DNA of 64,000 nucleotides from JAJEFO01 sp022819605 (GCA_965221545.1 OZ244901.1:3968001-4032000), one strand, 5' to 3'; numbered from the stretch's first letter, positions 1 to 10,074 are shown. Notes: generated from the letters alone by a model not told the origin. Made by a program: numbers and translations.

Positions 1-1
1 G

Positions 2-319
2 ACTCCTCAGGCCAACAAGAGAATGGCCGGCTCGATCTGTGACGCCATCGTCACGCCCGCACCGGGCCAGCTGACGTTCCCCATCCTGAAAAGGCTCTGC
101 GGCCCTGGCATTGCCGTGCCGGACGGGGATGCGCTTCGTGCCATTGCGGCGGCATTCATTCGGCTCAGAATCGTGCTGGAACCTGGCGGGGCGGTTGCGC
201 TGGCTGCCGCGCTCTATCATCGCGAGAGCGATCAAGACGTGATTGTCGTGGCATCTGGCGGCAACGTGGATTCGACTGTCTTCAGGAACGCGCTGAGTCG
301 GTTTGGCAAAACCGATTGA
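2..319 (+). CDS. Threonine/serine dehydratase-like PLP enzyme, C-terminal part
   Basis: The reading frame is open from the first bases of the window and ends at a TGA, so only the last ~105 residues are present. The segment LEPGGAVALAAAL followed by VVASGGNVD matches the C-terminal part of the catalytic domain of fold-type II PLP enzymes such as threonine ammonia-lyase; the glycine-rich GGN lies near the cofactor. No ACT regulatory domain follows, which fits the short catabolic or racemase-like members. The exact substrate cannot be told from this fragment. The next gene starts about 50 bases downstream on the same strand. Confidence 0.7.
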   Translation, partial: TPQANKRMAGSICDAIVTPAPGQLTFPILKRLCGPGIAVPDGDALRAIAAAFIRLRIVLEPGGAVALAAALYHRESDQDVIVVASGGNVDSTVFRNALSRFGKTD

Positions 320-367
320 CGCTGGCAACCACGCACGCGCAGAGTGGCGTCGAGGGGGTGCGGATTC

Positions 368-1156
368 GTGAACATCTGCCGACTTGAACATGTCGACCTG
401 CATTACCGGGAGGATGGCGATCCCGACGGAATGCCGGTTGCATTTTCCAACTCGCTCGGGACGGACTACAGGCTTTGGGACCCGATCCTGCCGTTCCTGC
501 CGTCGGGGCTTCGCCTGATCCGCTACGACATGCGGGGGCACGGGCTATCGTCCTGCCCTGCGCCGCCGTACCCCATGGGCGCCCTCGTCGCGGATGCGGA
601 GGCGCTGCTCGACCACCTGGGCGTTCGGGATTCAGTCTTCGTCGGATGTTCGATCGGGGGCATGATCGCCCAGGGCCTGGCAGTGAAACGGCCCGACCAG
701 GTTCGCGCCATGGTCCTGTCGAACACGGCCGTGAAGATCGGCACGACGGAAATGTGGCAGGAGAGGATCGATGCCGTGAAGTCCGGCGGCATCGAGTCCC
801 TGGCAGATGCGGTCATGGAGCGGTGGTTCTCGCGCGAATTCCGGGCCACGCCCGAGCTCGTTGCCTGGCGGAACATGCTGACTCGTCAGCTGGACGACGG
901 CTACATTGGCGGCTCGTCCGCGATTTCGGGAACCGATTTCCATACCACGACGGCGAACCTGACCTTGCCGACGCTGGTCATCGCCGGAAGCGAAGACGGT
1001 TCGACTCCGCCGGACCTGGTTCGCGAGGCAGCCGAACTCGTCAAGGGAAGCCGGTTCGCGCTGATCCGGCAGGCCGGGCATCTTCCAATGGTGGAAAGGC
1101 CCGAGGAGTTCGCCGGACATCTCGCGGCATTCCTGGGAAATCTCGAGCATGGCTGA
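368..1156 (+). CDS. Alpha/beta hydrolase, 3-oxoadipate enol-lactonase-like
   Basis: A 262-residue alpha/beta hydrolase. The nucleophile elbow GCSIGG puts the catalytic Ser near residue 95; the acid is probably the Asp in GSEDGSTPP and the His is in AGHLPM near the C-terminus. The stretch around GGMIAQGLAVKRPDQVRAMVLSNTA is typical of PcaD-type 3-oxoadipate enol-lactonases, which hydrolyse the enol-lactone in the beta-ketoadipate route. The GTG at 368 is chosen because a GAGGGGGT ribosome-binding site lies just before it; a GTG at 344 in the same frame has none. A PcaC-like gene follows after 120 bases, supporting a former pca-type cluster. A general esterase role is the alternative. Confidence 0.72.
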   Translation: MNICRLEHVDLHYREDGDPDGMPVAFSNSLGTDYRLWDPILPFLPSGLRLIRYDMRGHGLSSCPAPPYPMGALVADAEALLDHLGVRDSVFVGCSIGGMIAQGLAVKRPDQVRAMVLSNTAVKIGTTEMWQERIDAVKSGGIESLADAVMERWFSREFRATPELVAWRNMLTRQLDDGYIGGSSAISGTDFHTTTANLTLPTLVIAGSEDGSTPPDLVREAAELVKGSRFALIRQAGHLPMVERPEEFAGHLAAFLGNLEHG

Positions 1157-1276
1157 AGGACCGGATCCGGCAGGATTGCGGTCCCCGCGTCACCGAGCGG
1201 TTCGCTGTTCCGTGGCGCGGAGGCCCGGTCATGTTCCGGCAGCGCCGGGCGGATCGCTGCCTTCGGGAGCTGCGTC

Positions 1277-1636
1277 ATGACCGATCGGTACAATGCAGGC
1301 ATGAGGACGCGCCGCGCCGTTTTGGGCGAAAGCCATGTGGATCGGGCCGCGGCCGAGAAGACCGAGTTTAGCGAACCGTTGCAGGCCATGATCACGGAAG
1401 GGGCGTGGGGCACGGCCCGGGCGCGGGACACCATCAGCCGTCGCGAGCGCTCGATGCGGACAATCGCGCGTCTGGCGGCCACGCGCAATTTCGAGGAAAT
1501 CCCGATGCATGCGCGCGCGACCGCCAGCACGGGCGCGAGCGCAGACGTGTTCCGCCCGGAGAGCCAGCCTGGCTCGGCACCGGCTGAAGCACGCGCATTC
1601 GCGTACGCGGATGCACACGGGAGAGAACGAAAATGA
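1277..1636 (+). pseudogene. Degenerate 4-carboxymuconolactone decarboxylase-like gene
   Basis: The N-terminal ~85 residues follow the PcaC pattern clearly: RYNAGMRTRRAVLGESHVDR, then ITEGAWG, then SRRERSM and EEIPMHARATASTGAS. After TGAS the usual helix ending in AGVPRANHALK is absent from this frame, while LARHRLKHAH-like residues appear in the next frame, so the C-terminal third has a deletion or compensating frameshifts (about 9 residues short by my alignment). The Trp usually found after EGAWG is also lost. The original end seems kept, with ATGA overlapping the next start at 1633, so coupling to the dehydrogenase may survive. A very divergent intact gene is possible but less likely. Confidence 0.6.
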
Positions 1637-2712
1637 ACCGGATCAGGGCAGCTGTTTGTCGCGCGTTCGGAGAACCGTTGACCGTCGAGGAACTGGAGCT
1701 CGCTCCGCCGGAGGCGGGAGAGGTCGAAGTGGCGATCAAGGCCTGCGCAGTCTGTCATTCGGACATTGCCTACGCCGCCGGCGCCTGGGGCGGGCGACTG
1801 CCTGTCGTCTACGGCCACGAAGCCTCGGGCGACGTGGTCGGCGTTGGCCCGGGCTTCACGACCTTCCAGCCCGGAGACAGGGTCATCGTGACGCTCATCA
1901 AGTCATGCGGCACTTGCCACGGCTGCGCGACGGCGCGGCCCGCACTTTGTTCGGGATCGCGGCACGCGACGCCGCTGCAAAGCGCGGATGGCGAGCGTGT
2001 CCTGCGTGCAATGTATTGCGGCGCCTTTGCGGAAAGAACCGTCGTTCACGAAAGCCAGATCATGCGCATTCCGGACGACATCCCGTATGACGCGGCTTCG
2101 CTGCTCTCGTGCGGTGTCATCACGGGCGTGGGCGCAGTGATCAACGCCGCAAGGCTCAGGCCCGGCGAGAACGTCGTCGTCATCGGTGCTGGCGGCGTAG
2201 GTCTCAATGCCATCCAGGGCGCGCAGATTGCAGGCGCAGGCCGGATCGTCGCCATTGATCTTGTTCCGCAGAAGCTGGAGGACGCCCGCGCCTTTGGCGC
2301 GACGGACGGCATCCTGGCAGGCGACAGCGACCCGGTGGAGAGGCTCCATGCCCTTCTAGGGAAGGGGGCGGACGCGGTCTTCGTCGCGGTGGGCGCAACG
2401 CCTGCTTTCGACAGTGCGCCATCGCTGCTGGCGCCCGGCGGGCGGGTCGTTCTTGTCGGCATTCCTCCGTCCGGCGAAATGGCCGCTTACGAGCCGGACA
2501 TGATCGCGAGCGCGGGGCAGATGCTGCTCGGCAGCAAGATGGGCGACACCGTGCTTGCGCGGGACATCCCCTGGCTGATCGAGCTCTATCTGCAAGGTCG
2601 CCTCAAGCTGGACGAGCTGATCACCGGGCGATGGAGCCTTGATCAGATCAACGAGGCAATTGCAGACACGAAAACGGGAAAGGCCCGGCGGAACGTCATC
2701 ATGTTCCAGTAA
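1633..2712 (+). CDS. Zinc-dependent alcohol dehydrogenase (MDR family)
   Basis: A 359-residue medium-chain dehydrogenase. Catalytic zinc ligands are in CAVCHSD and GHE; the structural zinc lobe is the four-cysteine run CGTCHGC...C; the NAD(P)-binding Rossmann motif is VVVIGAGGVGLNAIQGA. It is closest to the class III-like group of bacterial zinc alcohol dehydrogenases. ATG at 1633 overlaps the preceding stop by four bases, so it is probably translationally coupled. Its place between a pca-like pair and a sugar-acid dehydratase-like gene suggests a catabolic role, but the substrate cannot be read from the sequence. Confidence 0.85.
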   Translation: MNRIRAAVCRAFGEPLTVEELELAPPEAGEVEVAIKACAVCHSDIAYAAGAWGGRLPVVYGHEASGDVVGVGPGFTTFQPGDRVIVTLIKSCGTCHGCATARPALCSGSRHATPLQSADGERVLRAMYCGAFAERTVVHESQIMRIPDDIPYDAASLLSCGVITGVGAVINAARLRPGENVVVIGAGGVGLNAIQGAQIAGAGRIVAIDLVPQKLEDARAFGATDGILAGDSDPVERLHALLGKGADAVFVAVGATPAFDSAPSLLAPGGRVVLVGIPPSGEMAAYEPDMIASAGQMLLGSKMGDTVLARDIPWLIELYLQGRLKLDELITGRWSLDQINEAIADTKTGKARRNVIMFQ

Positions 2713-2851
2713 CCGGCATCCGGGCGCAACGGACGTCTCCCGGGGCAGCGGATCGATCATGGCCGACGCGAATTCATCTTCTGGACCCGATCCGTGAATG
2801 GTGATTGGCTGACCTGGCAATTCCACTACCGCTTTTCGGAGGCATTCTTCC

Positions 2852-4102
2852 ATGCGACTTGATGATCTCGACGTGATCGTTACGGCCCCTCCTGCACCCG
2901 GATGGGGCGGGCGCTACTGGATCCTGGTCAAGGTCACGACCGATGACGGCATCACCGGATGGGGCGAGTGCTACGCGAGCTCGGTCGGCCCGGATGCAAT
3001 GACCGTCGTCATCCGGGACGTGTTCGAGCGGCACATGCATGGCGAGGATCCGGCAAATGTCGAGAAGATGTTCCGGCGCACGTATTCCAGCGGATTCACG
3101 CAGCGCCCTGACCTGACGGTCATCGGCGCGTTCTCCGGCCTGGAAATCGCGTGCTGGGACATTCTCGGCAAGGCGCGGGACTGTCCGGTCTGGACTCTTC
3201 TGGGCGGTCGCATGAACGACCGGATCAGGGCCTATTCCTATCTCTACCCTCTGCGGCATCACGAGCTGCCCCGGTTCTGGGGCGATGCGGACATGGCGGC
3301 GGAATCGGCTCTGTTCCTTGCGGACCAGGGCTACACGGCGGTCAAGTTCGACCCTGCCGGCCCCTACACCATGCGGGGCGGCCACCATCCGTCGCGCTTC
3401 GACATCGAGACCTCGGTCCAGTTCTGCGCGCGCATTCGCGAGGCGGTCGGGCCGCGCGCCGACATCCTGTTCGGCACCCATGGCCAGTTCAACCCGGCGG
3501 GTGCCATCCGGATCGCGCGGGCGATCGAGCCATACGACCCGCTTTGGTTTGAGGAACCGGTGCCTCCTGACGCACCCGAATCCCTCGGCCGGGTGGCGCG
3601 AGCGACCTCGATACCGATCGCGACGGGCGAGCGGCTGACGACGCGAGCCGAGTTCGCGGCAGCCCTGTCAAACGGCGCGGCGATCCTGCAGCCGGCACTC
3701 GGGAGAGCGGGCGGAATCTGGGAGGGGAGGAAAATCGCGGTCCTTGCCGAATCCGCCGGGGCGCAACTTGCGCCGCATCTCTACGCGGGTCCGGTGGAAT
3801 GGGCGGCGAACCTGCATCTGTGCGTCTCGATTCCGAACCTCCTGATCGCGGAGACCATCGAGACGGGGTTTCACGACAAGCTCATCAAGGGCACGATCCG
3901 GGTCGAGAACGGCTATGTTCCGGCACCGGAGGGTCCAGGACTTGGCATCGAGGTGGACGAGGCGCTGGCGCGTGAGCACGCATATGCCGGCGATCGCCTG
4001 CATCTGGAAATGCAGGACGATCCCCCGCGCTATGATCGCACCCAGCTGTTTGAAGGTGGAGCACCGGTCGGCAAGACGCCGGAATCAGCGCCCCGTCCCT
4101 GA
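2852..4102 (+). CDS. Mandelate racemase/muconate lactonizing enzyme family protein
   Basis: A 416-residue enolase-superfamily protein with the N-terminal capping domain (from MRLDDLDVIV and ITGWGECYA) and a C-terminal TIM barrel. Barrel motifs are YTAVKFDPAG, the third-strand segment FGTHGQFN, the metal-binding Glu regions WFEEPVPPD and ATGERL, and LAPHLYAGP near the end. Galactonate dehydratases usually read DFHGR where this one reads GTHGQ, a variant I recognise from a Rhodobacterales-type subgroup, so a sugar-acid dehydratase is likely but the substrate is open. It starts 139 bases after the dehydrogenase and may be in the same transcription unit. Confidence 0.82.
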   Translation: MRLDDLDVIVTAPPAPGWGGRYWILVKVTTDDGITGWGECYASSVGPDAMTVVIRDVFERHMHGEDPANVEKMFRRTYSSGFTQRPDLTVIGAFSGLEIACWDILGKARDCPVWTLLGGRMNDRIRAYSYLYPLRHHELPRFWGDADMAAESALFLADQGYTAVKFDPAGPYTMRGGHHPSRFDIETSVQFCARIREAVGPRADILFGTHGQFNPAGAIRIARAIEPYDPLWFEEPVPPDAPESLGRVARATSIPIATGERLTTRAEFAAALSNGAAILQPALGRAGGIWEGRKIAVLAESAGAQLAPHLYAGPVEWAANLHLCVSIPNLLIAETIETGFHDKLIKGTIRVENGYVPAPEGPGLGIEVDEALAREHAYAGDRLHLEMQDDPPRYDRTQLFEGGAPVGKTPESAPRP

Positions 4103-4595
4103 CAAATGAGGGAGGGCTTGAGGGGCGGAAGCCCCGAAGGCTCATGCTGACCAGCACGAGAAAAGAGACCGCCTTCCAGTCAGTTTTGCGCGATGCGTGA
4201 TGCCAGTTCAGCGTCAAATTCAAGTGGCGACTGCGCAGCCAAGATCCGACCCCGACCCGCTGGTCCATGCAGTGCAGTTTTGGCGCTTTGCACCAAGGAA
4301 AGCTAGGCGCTGCCTGGAGCGTCCATGTCAATTGACACTGTCTGCAGGTCGAATTCGTTCCGCCTCGAAACCGGGTGCGCGCGAGATGATCGAAAGCACC
4401 AGGTGCACGCAGCCCGATCCGCCCGCGCGGTGCGAACTCCCGGGACAGCCTCCTCCCGTACGCCCAGACCGGCACCCGTGGTGCTCGTGAACCCAATCCC
4501 GGGATCAGGTACGCGCAGTTGCCCGCGCCAACGATGGCACAGGCTGTCGTGCCGCGTTTGCACTCCATTGCTGTGCGGGTTCGTGTTGCGGCTGC
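4103..4595. other. Intergenic stretch without a recognisable gene
   Basis: About 490 bases follow the enolase-superfamily gene before the decayed DUF4143 ATPase, which reads toward it. The frames here are broken or compositionally biased and I recognise no family. Confidence 0.5.
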
Positions 4596-5786
4596 CTATC
4601 GTGCCTGGCGGGCGGTCAGCATTTCCAGAGCGCTCGCAAGAGGCATCGCCCGAACGCCCCCCTGCCCCGGCACGTCCCTGTTGTCGGCATAGACCAGCAT
4701 GCGCTCTTCAGCGCCCAGTTCCTCAGCAGCGATATTGAATCCGCGGGTCACCTTGGGCGACGTGGTGCGCTTGATCTCGATTGCCCAGAGAGCGCCGCCA
4801 AGATGTTCCAGGACCAGATCGATCTCCGCCCCGGCAGATGACCGTTAGAAGCTTGCCTCGGTCCCCCGCGGCGCAGCCGCGATCAGGTTCTCAATGCAGA
4901 ATCCTTCCCAGCTGCCTCCAGCAGCCGGGTGTCCGAGCAGGTCTTCCAATGTCTCGATCCCGAGCAGTGCATGGGCCAGTCCGGGGTCGCGGATGTAGAC
5001 CTTGGGAGACTTGACAAGCCGCTTGCCCGCGTTCGAGTGCCAAGGCGGCAGACGACGGACCAGCATCAGGTCGACCAGCAAATCAAGGTACCGCGCGACA
5101 CTCTGACCGGAAACTCCAAGACTGCCGGCAAGCTTGGCCGCATTCAGAAGCCCGCCTTGTTCATGGGCAAGCATCGTCCAGAAGCGACGCAAGGTTACTG
5201 CAGGAATGCGCAATCCAAGGCCGGGAATGTCGCGCTCCAAACAGGTCCTGATGAAATCCTCCCGCCAGGTCAGGCTGTCCCTGTCGCTCTTCGCCAGGAA
5301 GCTCTCGAGAAAGCCGCCGCGGAGCCAGAGTGGCGATAATTCCTCCGCACCCGTTTCCGGCGGAGTGAAAGGCATGAGTTCGTGGTAGCTGACCCGTCCC
5401 GCCAGCGACTCCGAGCTTTGGTGGAGAAGTGTCCTTGAGGCCGACCCAAGCAAAAGGAACTGCCCGGTTCGGATTCCTTGCCTGCGTCGCCGATCAATCT
5501 GGCCACGCAACGTCCTGAACAGGTCCGGCACAACTTGCACCTCGTCGATCACCACGAGGCGGCCGGCCTGATCGTAAAGGTACAATTCGGGTTCATCAAG
5601 CACCTGGCGGTCGGCAGTTCGCTCCATGTCGAGACAAACGGCGTCGCGGCTCTCCGCGATCCCCTGCGCCAGCGTCGTCTTGCCGACCTGCCTTGGCCCG
5701 AGAAGGACGGCACCGGCCTGGACTTCCAAGGCTTGTTCGAGTGACCTCTTGAGGGAGCGCTCAATCAAACCTTGCATATGTTCCAT
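4596..5786 (-). pseudogene. DUF4143 AAA+ ATPase interrupted by one ochre codon
   Basis: The N-terminal part has Walker A (LLGPRQVGKTTLA), Walker B (LVVIDEVQ) and a GSASRTLL sensor-like segment; the C-terminal half is DUF4143, with the winged-helix-like SGQSVARYLDLLVDLMLVRRL. Reading stops at TAA (4845-4847) after RGTEASF, where relatives continue with a Tyr. Beyond it, in the same frame, AGAEIDLVLEHLGGALWAIE and IKRTTSPKVTRGF carry the PD-(D/E)XK-like C-terminal fold on to a natural stop at 4596. A single base change from TAT/TAC therefore explains the break. The start at 5786 (MEHMQGLIERSL) fits the family; upstream codons do not. Function of the family is not established. Confidence 0.85.
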
Positions 5787-6836
5787 AAGGTGGAAGATTT
5801 GCAAGGTATTTTGAAAATGCGGATTGTTCATTCCTCTGCAGGAAAAAGCAACCAAAGTCGGAGCATGACCGCCCAAAAAGCGGTCGCCAGTGAAGATGAT
5901 CCGTCGCCCCTGGGATGTCCCGATGCCTTGATAGTGGCCCGTTGCTGGCAATTGGATGAGTTTCTGATGGACGGGAACTCGCGGCCGGGCGTGCATCAAG
6001 TGGAACCTGGCCGCGCCCGCGCCTGCAGCCGCGTGCCCTTACTTGCATGGATATTGCCGCGATACATCAAGACACGATGCACCTCAGATTCAGTACGTTT
6101 TGTTTGCCAGAGATTTGCCGATAGTTTGCCAGTTTGCCGCGCGAACTGTCAGAATTCAGGCGCGTACCGAAGTCATCTCGACAAGGAGCTGCGACCGGAC
6201 CGTGACCGCATCCACGCTCAGTCTCATTGCGGCGTCCTGCGAAGAGGTCACTGCGGCGGTGTTCCGGGCCGCTGGAACCGCACCAGCCAAACGAGGAATT
6301 CAAGGCTGGATGACGCAATTGCTCCGACCGCGACGTGCATTGCAGTCAGCTCGCGGTCATCCACCGCTTCCCGCTGCGGACAGACATCGGGAACTGCCTT
6401 GACCGGTTGCAGTCAACAAAAGGTGCACGCCACCTGCAAGACAAAAAGTCAATCCAGCGCGGTGCGAACCCGACGCCCGCGCCTGCATCGAGCTGCGCTT
6501 CATCACCGATGGTGCTGCAGAGGAACACTGCAGCACCATCGTGGTGGTTCCGCGCCATTGCCTTTCCACGTTGGCACCCTCATCGGTCAACGCATTCAAG
6601 TCTCAACATCGCCGTTGACCACGGTCGCATGCGATTGGCATTCCGGCTGGGCATGGACGACTTGCGACATTGCCGCAAGCAAGAGAGCCAATGCGGCAGG
6701 GCAAGTCTTGAAGCAGCCTGCAGCTCAATTTCCTCCGCAGCCTTGCCGCAGGATCGGACATCCTGCCGGACACGGTTTGCGTGAGCAGCAGCCGCGAGCC
6801 ATTTCGGATTCGCGAGCGCTCATGACCGGCGTGCCT
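5787..6836. other. Gene-poor kilobase
   Basis: No frame on either strand gives a convincing protein. Long frames here are rich in Arg, Ser and Cys, as expected of spurious frames in high-GC DNA. The one clear structure is the 13-bp perfect hairpin at 6508-6540, listed separately. Confidence 0.5.
6508..6540. repeat. Perfect 13-bp inverted repeat (hairpin)
   Basis: GATGGTGCTGCAG at 6508-6520 and its exact reverse complement at 6528-6540 are separated by 7 bases. No T-run follows on either strand, so it is not a standard intrinsic terminator. It lies alone in a kilobase without genes. Confidence 0.7.
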
Positions 6837-8745
6837 GGCCGCTCTCGAATCCGTGCCCTCTTCCAAGCCTGCAATGGTCGCCTGAGCCGAAACCGCGAAA
6901 TGCCCGACGAAGTCTCTATTCTGTCATTGCTCGCCTGCTCTCATCAGGGTCTTTGCCCGACATGTCACTGCGTTCCTCCAACAGGTCACCGCCGATGCTG
7001 TCCGTGACCCTTGACGCCGCACTCTGGATCGAGTCCCGGGCAAGATGGGCATAGCGTGCTGTCGTTTGCACCTGGGTGTGGCCAAGCAGCTTTCCGATCA
7101 TGGTCAGGCTCTCACCGAGCGCAAGTGCCCGGGATGCGAAGCTGTGGCGCAGATCGTGAATGCGCACGTCATCCAGCCCGGCTCGCGCGCGGATACGCTG
7201 CCATGGGTGCTGCAGGTCGGCGAGACGGGTGCCGCGCCGACGTCCTCTGATGACCCAGGGATTGCCCTCCTCGCGCGGAATTGCATCAAGCACCGCACGG
7301 GCCTCAGGACCCAAAGGCACGGCGCGCCTGCCGGTCTTGGCGTCCGGCAGTTCAATGCAGTCCGCCTTCACGCACTCCCATCTGAGGTCGCGGATCTCCG
7401 ACATTCGGCAGCCCGTGAGCAGCAGCAATCGGAACGCCGCGACCGCCGACGGCATTTTATCCTCGAACTCTCGCAACACCTCACCAAGCCGCACCGTCTC
7501 TTCTTCCGAAAGAAAGCGCTCGCGCCTTTGCTCCTTGTAGTGGCTGACGTGTCGGCACGGGTTGGAACCGTCCGGCCGCAAGCCCCAGACCTCGGCGAGA
7601 GAAAACATCTTCGAGAGCACGCTGAGCGTCCGGTTGGCTTGAAAGGGATGGGCGCGAAGATCGTGGTGCAGCGCGGCGACATCCTTGCGCTGCACGTCCA
7701 GAATCTCCATTTTCCCGATCGCGGGAGCGATGAACAGGGTCACCAGCCGCCCGTATTCCGCCTGCGTCCTCGGCTTGCAATGGTTCGGCACGTATTCTTC
7801 GAGAAACCGCCTGCACAAATCGGCCACCTTCGTCCCGGTATCGCTTTGCGGCTCGGAGATGCGTGCGTCCACGCCCTTCTTCGCCTCTGCGAGGATCTCC
7901 AGTGCCTTCGCCCTGGCTTGGCCTGGAGTTATCGGTCCGTGCGGGCCGATCGTGAACCAGCGCAGCCTGCCATTGACTCGAGTTTGCACGAAGTACCGCT
8001 TGCACCCTGACTTGCGCACCCGAAGCCCGAAGCCGGTCAGTTTGCCGTCCCAATACACGGTGTCTTTGCCGTTCGCCTTGATGGCATTGACGGCACGCCT
8101 TGTCAGGCGGGGAACACGATTGGAAGGCACGGCAGTTTCTCCTTCGGTTTGAGGACGTGAATGTCGTGATGGCAATCAAGTTTCATGAAACCGGAAACAC
8201 CGTGCGCCAGGTGACATCGCGGCGGTGCCATGTCGAAATGCATCTTCGCCTGCACGAGCCGACATTCCAGCCGCTCCTTGAGCAATGCGCAGAACCGGCA
8301 ACAGCACTGGACCGCGCCACCCTGGATCCGGACCTCTTCGCTGTTTTGGCCTCAGAACTGGCGCTGGGTCAGCCTTTCATGGTGCCGGTCGCCAGGTGCC
8401 TTGTAGTTCCTGCCGATCGCATACCAGCCAGGCAACACGTGCTGGCTGTCACGTTTGGCCTGCGCGCTGGGCCAGTTCCGGACAGCTTCGTCGTCAAGAC
8501 CTTCGGGTGACGCGGCGACCTCCACCACTTTCGGCGCAGGTACTCGGGACCATTCATCGCCGGTCTCCCTATTTCCGGGCAGCGCCGAATCAAGCCGATG
8601 CTGACGGCCGATTCGGGCGCTGTGGGAGATGAATTGCACCGAATGCGTCAAAAAGCCACAAAAAAAGTATGATATTCTACACAATTTACGCACACTTACC
8701 GCACGGAAGAACATGTAGCTTCCGGCATTGGTGCGAAATTCCGTC
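6837..8745 (-). repeat. Integrase-bearing dispersed repeat, copy 1
   Basis: This segment is closely similar, in inverted orientation, to 40055-41960. The shared part runs from a conserved GGCCGCTCTCGAAT end, through the integrase gene and ~600 bases upstream of it, to sequence resembling the upstream region and first codons of the histidine kinase at 36508. At 8557 (minus) a short MNGPEYLRR stub matches the kinase start MNGSEDLRR. Boundaries were set by eye and are approximate. Confidence 0.75.
6916..8130 (-). CDS. Tyrosine integrase with DUF4102-type arm-binding domain (copy 1)
   Basis: A 404-residue phage/island-type integrase. The N-terminal part (DTVYWDGKLTGFGLRVRKSG) is the DUF4102 arm-binding domain; a SAM-like core-binding domain follows; the catalytic domain shows TGCRMSEIR, HDLRHSFASRAL, LGHTQVQTTARYAHL with the Arg, His-x-x-Arg, His and Tyr of the family. 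The start at 8130 has an AAGGAG-like site upstream. It is nearly identical to the integrase at 40667, with some upstream differences, so both arose by duplication or repeated insertion. All catalytic residues are present and it may be active. No tRNA or att site is evident next to it. Confidence 0.9.
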   Translation of the reverse strand: MPSNRVPRLTRRAVNAIKANGKDTVYWDGKLTGFGLRVRKSGCKRYFVQTRVNGRLRWFTIGPHGPITPGQARAKALEILAEAKKGVDARISEPQSDTGTKVADLCRRFLEEYVPNHCKPRTQAEYGRLVTLFIAPAIGKMEILDVQRKDVAALHHDLRAHPFQANRTLSVLSKMFSLAEVWGLRPDGSNPCRHVSHYKEQRRERFLSEEETVRLGEVLREFEDKMPSAVAAFRLLLLTGCRMSEIRDLRWECVKADCIELPDAKTGRRAVPLGPEARAVLDAIPREEGNPWVIRGRRRGTRLADLQHPWQRIRARAGLDDVRIHDLRHSFASRALALGESLTMIGKLLGHTQVQTTARYAHLARDSIQSAASRVTDSIGGDLLEERSDMSGKDPDESRRAMTE

Positions 8746-8801
8746 CGCCCGCGGCCCGTACGCGGGCCACGGGCGGGCACTCGGTTCGGTGCGTTCTCGC
8801 A

Positions 8802-9584
8802 GTGGCTTCACGTGCGGTTCCGCACCGGTCGCGCCCGATCTGCCGCACCGGCACGAACATCGAGAAGTCCAGGCTGAAATTCCGAAAGTGGGTGTTCGCC
8901 GTCTGCCTGTTCGTCACGAACCCAAAAGGCGTTGCCTGCACGAAGCTGGCCCACGATTTCAAGGTGCAGCAAATGACGGCATAGTTCATGCGCCACCGTC
9001 TGTGCGAGTCAAGGGCGGAAATTGGTTTTGAGGAAATAGCGGATCCGGTCGAAGCTGACGAATCCTGTTTCTCCGGCGAGCGCATGAACTTGTCCAGGAA
9101 GAGGCACAGGGAATTTAAGAAAGCAGGTGCCGGTCGCGGGACGTCTGGCCAGGCGGCAGTCGTCGGCGTGAAGGATCGCACTACGAACAAGATCGCTGCG
9201 CGGCACACCCCGAAGACTGGTTCGGCACACTTTACGAGCTTGATTGCCAAGGATGCGAAACTTGGTTCAACGGTCTGCACGGACGAAGCCGCGACGTACA
9301 ACGTGCTTGATCCCTTCTACGGCCACGAACACCTGAACCGTTCTTGTGGGGAGCATGACCGGGAAGTGGCGCACACGAACGGCATGGAGCTGTTCTGGAG
9401 CCTGATGAAGAGCGAATGCACCAGTGTCTGTCACTGCATGAGCGCAAGGTACTTGAGCCGCTGCGTTCAGAGGTTTGCCGGCAGGCACAATGTCCGTCAG
9501 TTCGACACCTTCACCCAGACGGAACACCTAGCCGCGATGACCACGGGCAGCCGTCTCGTGTATCGGGGTCTGCTCGCGTCCTGA
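8802..9584 (+). pseudogene. IS1595-family transposase, amber-interrupted
   Basis: Two parts lie in one frame. The first (ICRTGTNIEKSRLKFRKWVF...LAHDFKVQQMTA) matches the segment after the zinc ribbon of ISXO2-like transposases. After TAG at 8982-8984, where relatives have the Trp of TAWFM, the frame continues with FMRHRLCESRAEIG, VEADESCFSGER, GTSGQAAVVGVKDR, HTNGMELFWSLMKSE and FAGRHNVR. The DDE-type core is therefore recognisable but split. The N-terminal zinc ribbon is not seen. A second short fragment of the same family is at 52945-53085. Terminal inverted repeats were not found by eye. Confidence 0.78.
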
Positions 9585-10007
9585 AGCGGGCATGGGAAAC
9601 TCGGATAGCCTGTCCCTTCCAATCGGTCGAACTTGATCGAGGTCCGCAAGAACCTGTGGAAAAACGTAGTACGATTCTGATTTGTGGCCAAGAGTGCCGG
9701 GGACGGCCGCAGCGTAGCGAACTTTCCCGACTGGTTCCAGGCATCCCCGGAACCCCTTCATTCGGCCACGGGATGAATAATTCCGTCAAGTATTGATTTG
9801 GGGATTTGCAGATATCATTCCGTTTCGAAAGCCGAATTCAGGTATTCCTTCACAGCCCCGTTCAATTCCCGAGCCAGTTGCTTCACTGCAGGCGGCTGAA
9901 ACGGAACCTCATTGCAATTTGCGGGAAACTCAATCTTCAGGAATACGATTGATAGAGAGATTATATGCAATCTAGCCCAAAACCATCTGAAAAAGTGCGG
10001 CCTGTTG
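9585..10007. other. Intergenic region, no supported gene
   Basis: Lower-GC sequence between the IS1595 remnant and the lipoprotein terminator. A 65-codon frame on the minus strand (9815-10012) ends in a plausible peptide (KQLARELNGAVKEYLNSAF) but has no ribosome-binding site or family match I recognise. Confidence 0.35.
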
Positions 10008-10043
10008 GACAAGAGAGAAGCCCCGGCACTGATGCGCCGGGGC
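10008..10043 (-). terminator. Intrinsic terminator after lipoprotein A
   Basis: GCCCCGGC (10020-10027) and GCCGGGGC (10036-10043) form an 8-bp stem with an 8-base loop. Read on the minus strand it is followed by a pyrimidine-rich TTCTCTCTT run. It lies 30 bases past the end of the minus-strand lipoprotein gene. Confidence 0.75.
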
Positions 10044-10074
10044 CTTGTATTTTCAAGCCGTCACTACTGGCGGA

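Noticed and set aside
5772..7007. 411-codon open frame on the plus strand
   Set aside because: Arg/Ser/Cys-rich composition without motifs, overlapping the start of the DUF4143 gene and the end of the integrase.
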